DNA from: an uncultured Chloroflexota bacterium
GTDB lineage: Bacteria > Chloroflexota > Anaerolineae > Caldilineales > Caldilineaceae
DNA: 15,003 nt
Direction: 5' to 3'
NCBI GenBank assembly: GCA_903879975.1
Contig: CAIRNL010000276.1
Span: forward strand, 1 to 15,003
The position numbers and the translations under genes were made by a program. Positions 12,734-15,003 of this stretch are shown in pieces. Numbering within the stretch: position 1 is the stretch's first letter; each line of letters starts with the position of its first letter. A model generated the notes under the pieces. It made no database searches. It was not told the DNA's origin and saw only the letters and a program-made list of their open reading frames with translations.

Positions 12734-12734
12734 C

Positions 12735-14645
12735 ATGGACGACGCGCACCGGATCGCTCTTCTGCGCCGCTACGAGCCAATCATCCGATTCACGCAAGGG
12801 GAACAATTCTTTCCCATGGATGCCGAGGCGTACATCTGTGCCTCCAGTCTGTGGATTAAGCGGCCACGCGAGGAGCCGCAGGAACTCGTACAGGCCAGTG
12901 TGCTGACGCCGGAAACACTCGCACAGCCCTACGAGGACGAGTTCGGCACCGTGCGTTTTCTCAAATTCGTCGAACCCCTCAGCGCCACCGAAATGGCCGC
13001 GCACGTGCTCCGCCAGCACGATGAGGACGAATTACACGAGGTCAGTTTTCGCGTCGGTACAGGGCGCCTGGCGCGGGTCGGCTATGCCTCGCGCGTGGTG
13101 GATGGCCTGTTCCGTGTCGGCCTGCTGGCGCGCGGCCGCGTGCCAGGCGATGCCGCCACTGCCGCCGTCCTAGGGTATCGCACCCTCATGCAGCAAGGAC
13201 ACGGGCATGTCTATCACGGTCGCGTCGTCGAGGAGAGCGGCTGGGTTGTCCTGCAGTACTGGTTCTTCTACCTGTACAACAACTGGCGATCGCGTTTCAA
13301 AGGTGCCAACGACCATGAGGCCGACTGGGAAATGGTCTGTATCTACCTGGCGGCCGATGGTGCGGACGAGATACACCCTGAGTGGGTCGCCTTTGCCTCG
13401 CACGACTACCAAGGCGACGATCTGCGCCGGCGCTGGGACGATCCCGAAGTGCAGAAAATCGGCAATCATCCGGTCATCTATGCCGGGGCGGGGTCGCATG
13501 CCAGCTATTTCACAGCCGGTGAATATCTGACCGAGATCGAGCTGAACATCCTGGCGCCGCTCACGCGTGCTGCCAACACCGTCACGCGCCTGTGGAAGCG
13601 CGCCTTACAGGAAGAGAGCGACGAAGAGAGCGGCGACCCCGCCCACTCTGGCGGCAGCGTGCTGGCGATTCCCTTTGTCGACTACGCGCGCGGGGATGGG
13701 CACTCTGTCGGTGCGGGGCAGGCGGAGGAGTGGGATTCGCCGCTGCTGATCGACGAGAGTGTGGGGTGGGTGCGCAACTATCGCGGGCTGTGGGGGCTGT
13801 ACACGCAGGATTTATTTGCCGGCGAGGATGCGCCGGCCGGCCCTATGTTCAATCGCGATGGCACGGTCCGGCGCGCCTGGTACGACCCCGTGGGTTGGGC
13901 TGGGCTGGACAAGGTCGCGCCCGGCGCTGAGTTGCTCGACGTGACGCGCGGGCGGCGGGAGGAGATCGCCGCGCGCCGTGCAAAGCTGCGTGCGCAGGTT
14001 GTCGCCAAAACCGCCAGCCTGCGTGCGCTGGATGTGCAGGCCGCGGCCATGCGCAACCAGCCTCACCTGCAGCAGCTCTATACGCAGACGATCGCTGAAC
14101 TCGACAAGCTCTCGCGCGAGATTGACGGCATGCAGGCCGAGATCACGGCGGACAACGCGCTGCTGGATTCACTCGCCCTCTACGAACAGCACCTGCTGCG
14201 CGGCGGGCGCGGCCCGATGCGCGCCCACATCCGGCGTGCGCACACGCCTGCGCCGCCCAACCAGGTACGCGCCAGCCGCATCGCCGAAATCTGGGCAGCG
14301 ATCAGCGTGACAGTGTTGCTGGTGGCATTTGTCGTGCTCTTCTACTTCAGCCCGCGCTTTCTGCCCATCTGGCTGGTCTCGATCCTGGCGCTCTTTGCGT
14401 TCATCGAAGCCAGCGTGCGTGGCACCTTCACGAGGCTGGTGAGTGGCTTTGCAGCAGCGCTGGCCATCGCCGGAGCGCTCGTCCTCCTCTACGAGTTTTT
14501 CTGGTGGGTCGTCGCCGCCGTGATGATTGCGTTGGCGTTCTACATCCTCTGGGACAATGTGCGCGAACTGGCGCGCAGCCGCCACGAAGCGGATCGCCGC
14601 GACGCATCAGGATGCCGCGGAGGGGCGGGCGGCTCGACGCCGTAG
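12735..14645 (+). CDS. Vps62-like protein with coiled coil and four-helix membrane tail
   Basis: A protein of 636 residues. Residues about 10-395 resemble the Vps62 (DUF946-like) region found in fungi, plants and some bacteria: RYEPIIRFTQGEQFFPMD at the start, LQYWFFYLYNNWRS and NDHEADWEM (173-200), FASHDYQGDDLRRRWDD (220-236), VIYAGAGSHASYF (247-259), IPFVDYARGDG (312-322) and RGLWGLYTQD (350-359). Conserved His/Asp/Glu in NDHEADWE, SHDYQGDD and GSHASYF could form a metal or catalytic site, but no activity is established for the family. Residues about 405-485 are a charged helical, probably coiled-coil segment. Four transmembrane helices follow at about 518-538, 543-559, 569-586 and 588-605, and the tail is polar. 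There is no signal peptide, so the N-terminal domain likely lies on the cytoplasmic side. It starts one base after the previous stop and ends the cluster. Confidence 0.8.
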   Translation: MDDAHRIALLRRYEPIIRFTQGEQFFPMDAEAYICASSLWIKRPREEPQELVQASVLTPETLAQPYEDEFGTVRFLKFVEPLSATEMAAHVLRQHDEDELHEVSFRVGTGRLARVGYASRVVDGLFRVGLLARGRVPGDAATAAVLGYRTLMQQGHGHVYHGRVVEESGWVVLQYWFFYLYNNWRSRFKGANDHEADWEMVCIYLAADGADEIHPEWVAFASHDYQGDDLRRRWDDPEVQKIGNHPVIYAGAGSHASYFTAGEYLTEIELNILAPLTRAANTVTRLWKRALQEESDEESGDPAHSGGSVLAIPFVDYARGDGHSVGAGQAEEWDSPLLIDESVGWVRNYRGLWGLYTQDLFAGEDAPAGPMFNRDGTVRRAWYDPVGWAGLDKVAPGAELLDVTRGRREEIAARRAKLRAQVVAKTASLRALDVQAAAMRNQPHLQQLYTQTIAELDKLSREIDGMQAEITADNALLDSLALYEQHLLRGGRGPMRAHIRRAHTPAPPNQVRASRIAEIWAAISVTVLLVAFVVLFYFSPRFLPIWLVSILALFAFIEASVRGTFTRLVSGFAAALAIAGALVLLYEFFWWVVAAVMIALAFYILWDNVRELARSRHEADRRDASGCRGGAGGSTP

Positions 14646-14649
14646 CGTT

Positions 14650-14707
14650 GGCATTCGTGCACCCCACCCTTTAGCCCAGTGCCTGCAGGATGCCGTGCAC
14701 GAATGCC
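14650..14707. repeat. 13-bp perfect inverted repeat at the convergent gene junction
   Basis: GGCATTCGTGCAC (14650-14662) and GTGCACGAATGCC (14695-14707) are exact reverse complements with 32 bases between. The left arm begins 5 bases after the Vps62-like stop, and the right arm lies within the last codons of the convergent Mut7-C gene (stop 14671). A transcript from either side could fold it. No T-run follows, so it is at best a non-canonical bidirectional terminator or mRNA-end hairpin. Confidence 0.6.
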
Positions 14708-15003
14708 CGCATCTGCTCGAAATGGGAACCCTGCCAGTAGACCTGCCCGCACGTATCGCACTGCTGAAACTCCGTGTAGTACCGTCTCGTCTTCGGCTGC
14801 AGTCGGTCGAGGATATTCGCCTTGGCGACAGGCTGGAGGAGGCCATTGCAGCGCGTGCAGCGATGCCAGGGATACACGGCGTCTGCCAGCTGATAGCGAC
14901 GCAGCACAGAGACAACCTGCCGGCGCGGTGCGCTTTCGCGCACGCAATAACCATGTACGACCCGCTTGTGCTTGAGCAGGCCGCGATCACGGGTCAGGAG
15001 GAC
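14671..15003 (-). CDS. Mut7-C type RNase with zinc ribbon (5' end beyond right edge)
   Basis: The frame is open from the right edge to a TAA at 14671, giving 110 visible residues. The N-terminus lies outside the window. The visible part starts VLLTRDRGLLKHKRVVHGYCV, the end of a PIN-like nuclease fold whose acidic Asp in T-R-D is one of the usual active-site residues. It continues with a zinc ribbon of two CxxC pairs (CTRC and CDTC, visible residues 49/52 and 82/85) around DRLQPKTRRYYTEF, and ends QVYWQGSHFEQM. This order is diagnostic of the Mut7-C/COG1656 family, predicted ribonucleases named from the C-terminus of animal Mut-7. A shorter start at a GTG at 14943 is rejected because the matching residues continue upstream in frame. 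It is convergent with the Vps62-like gene. Confidence 0.88.
   Translation of the reverse strand, partial: VLLTRDRGLLKHKRVVHGYCVRESAPRRQVVSVLRRYQLADAVYPWHRCTRCNGLLQPVAKANILDRLQPKTRRYYTEFQQCDTCGQVYWQGSHFEQMRAFVHGILQALG

Noticed and set aside
1..15003. tRNA, rRNA, CRISPR array, insertion sequence or prophage
   Set aside because: I saw no direct repeat array, transposase or integrase motif, or conserved rRNA or tRNA segment while reading both strands.

Overview
The window is about 15 kb of GC-rich bacterial chromosome, densely packed with genes. It carries no rRNA, tRNA, CRISPR array, transposase or phage gene that I can recognise. The gene content suggests a Chloroflexota (Chloroflexi) genome, perhaps from the Anaerolineae/Caldilineae side. 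The pointers are a secreted protein with the Ig-like repeat style common there, a GerW-like protein outside any sporulation context, a Vps62-like protein, an MpsC/DUF2294 protein and a Thermus-type long isocitrate dehydrogenase. This placement is inference from gene style, not from a marker gene.

The left half (1-7.7 kb) is transcribed leftward. From right to left it holds a two-CBS-domain protein, a SulP anion transporter with a STAS domain, a tightly coupled set (alpha/beta hydrolase, N-acetylmuramoyl-L-alanine amidase, MpsC/DUF2294 protein) joined by 1- and 4-base overlaps, a 507-residue isocitrate dehydrogenase, a GNAT acetyltransferase fused to a Dabb barrel, and the start of a membrane-anchored Ig-like protein that runs off the left edge. 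Both sulP and icd have a strong sigma70-type promoter, then an untranslated leader containing a textbook intrinsic terminator, then the ribosome binding site and start. That layout suggests transcription attenuation.

A divergent intergenic region (7700-7854) drives the CBS gene leftward and a metal-uptake ABC operon rightward. The operon encodes a TroA-type lipoprotein, an ATPase and two ABC-3 permeases (7855-11648). The last permease has a C-terminal winged-helix domain resembling the DNA-binding part of DtxR/MntR repressors. A 16-bp palindrome of DtxR-box geometry lies over the predicted transcription start of the same operon. Together they suggest a transporter that carries its own regulator.

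The right end (11.7-14.6 kb) is a four-gene, translationally coupled cluster: a single-pass membrane protein, a short GerW-like protein, a four-helix membrane protein, and a large Vps62-like protein with a coiled coil and a four-helix membrane tail. It looks like one envelope-associated system of unknown function. A convergent Mut7-C type RNase/zinc-ribbon gene enters from the right edge, and a 13-bp perfect inverted repeat marks the convergent junction. No stretch over 300 bases lacks a gene.
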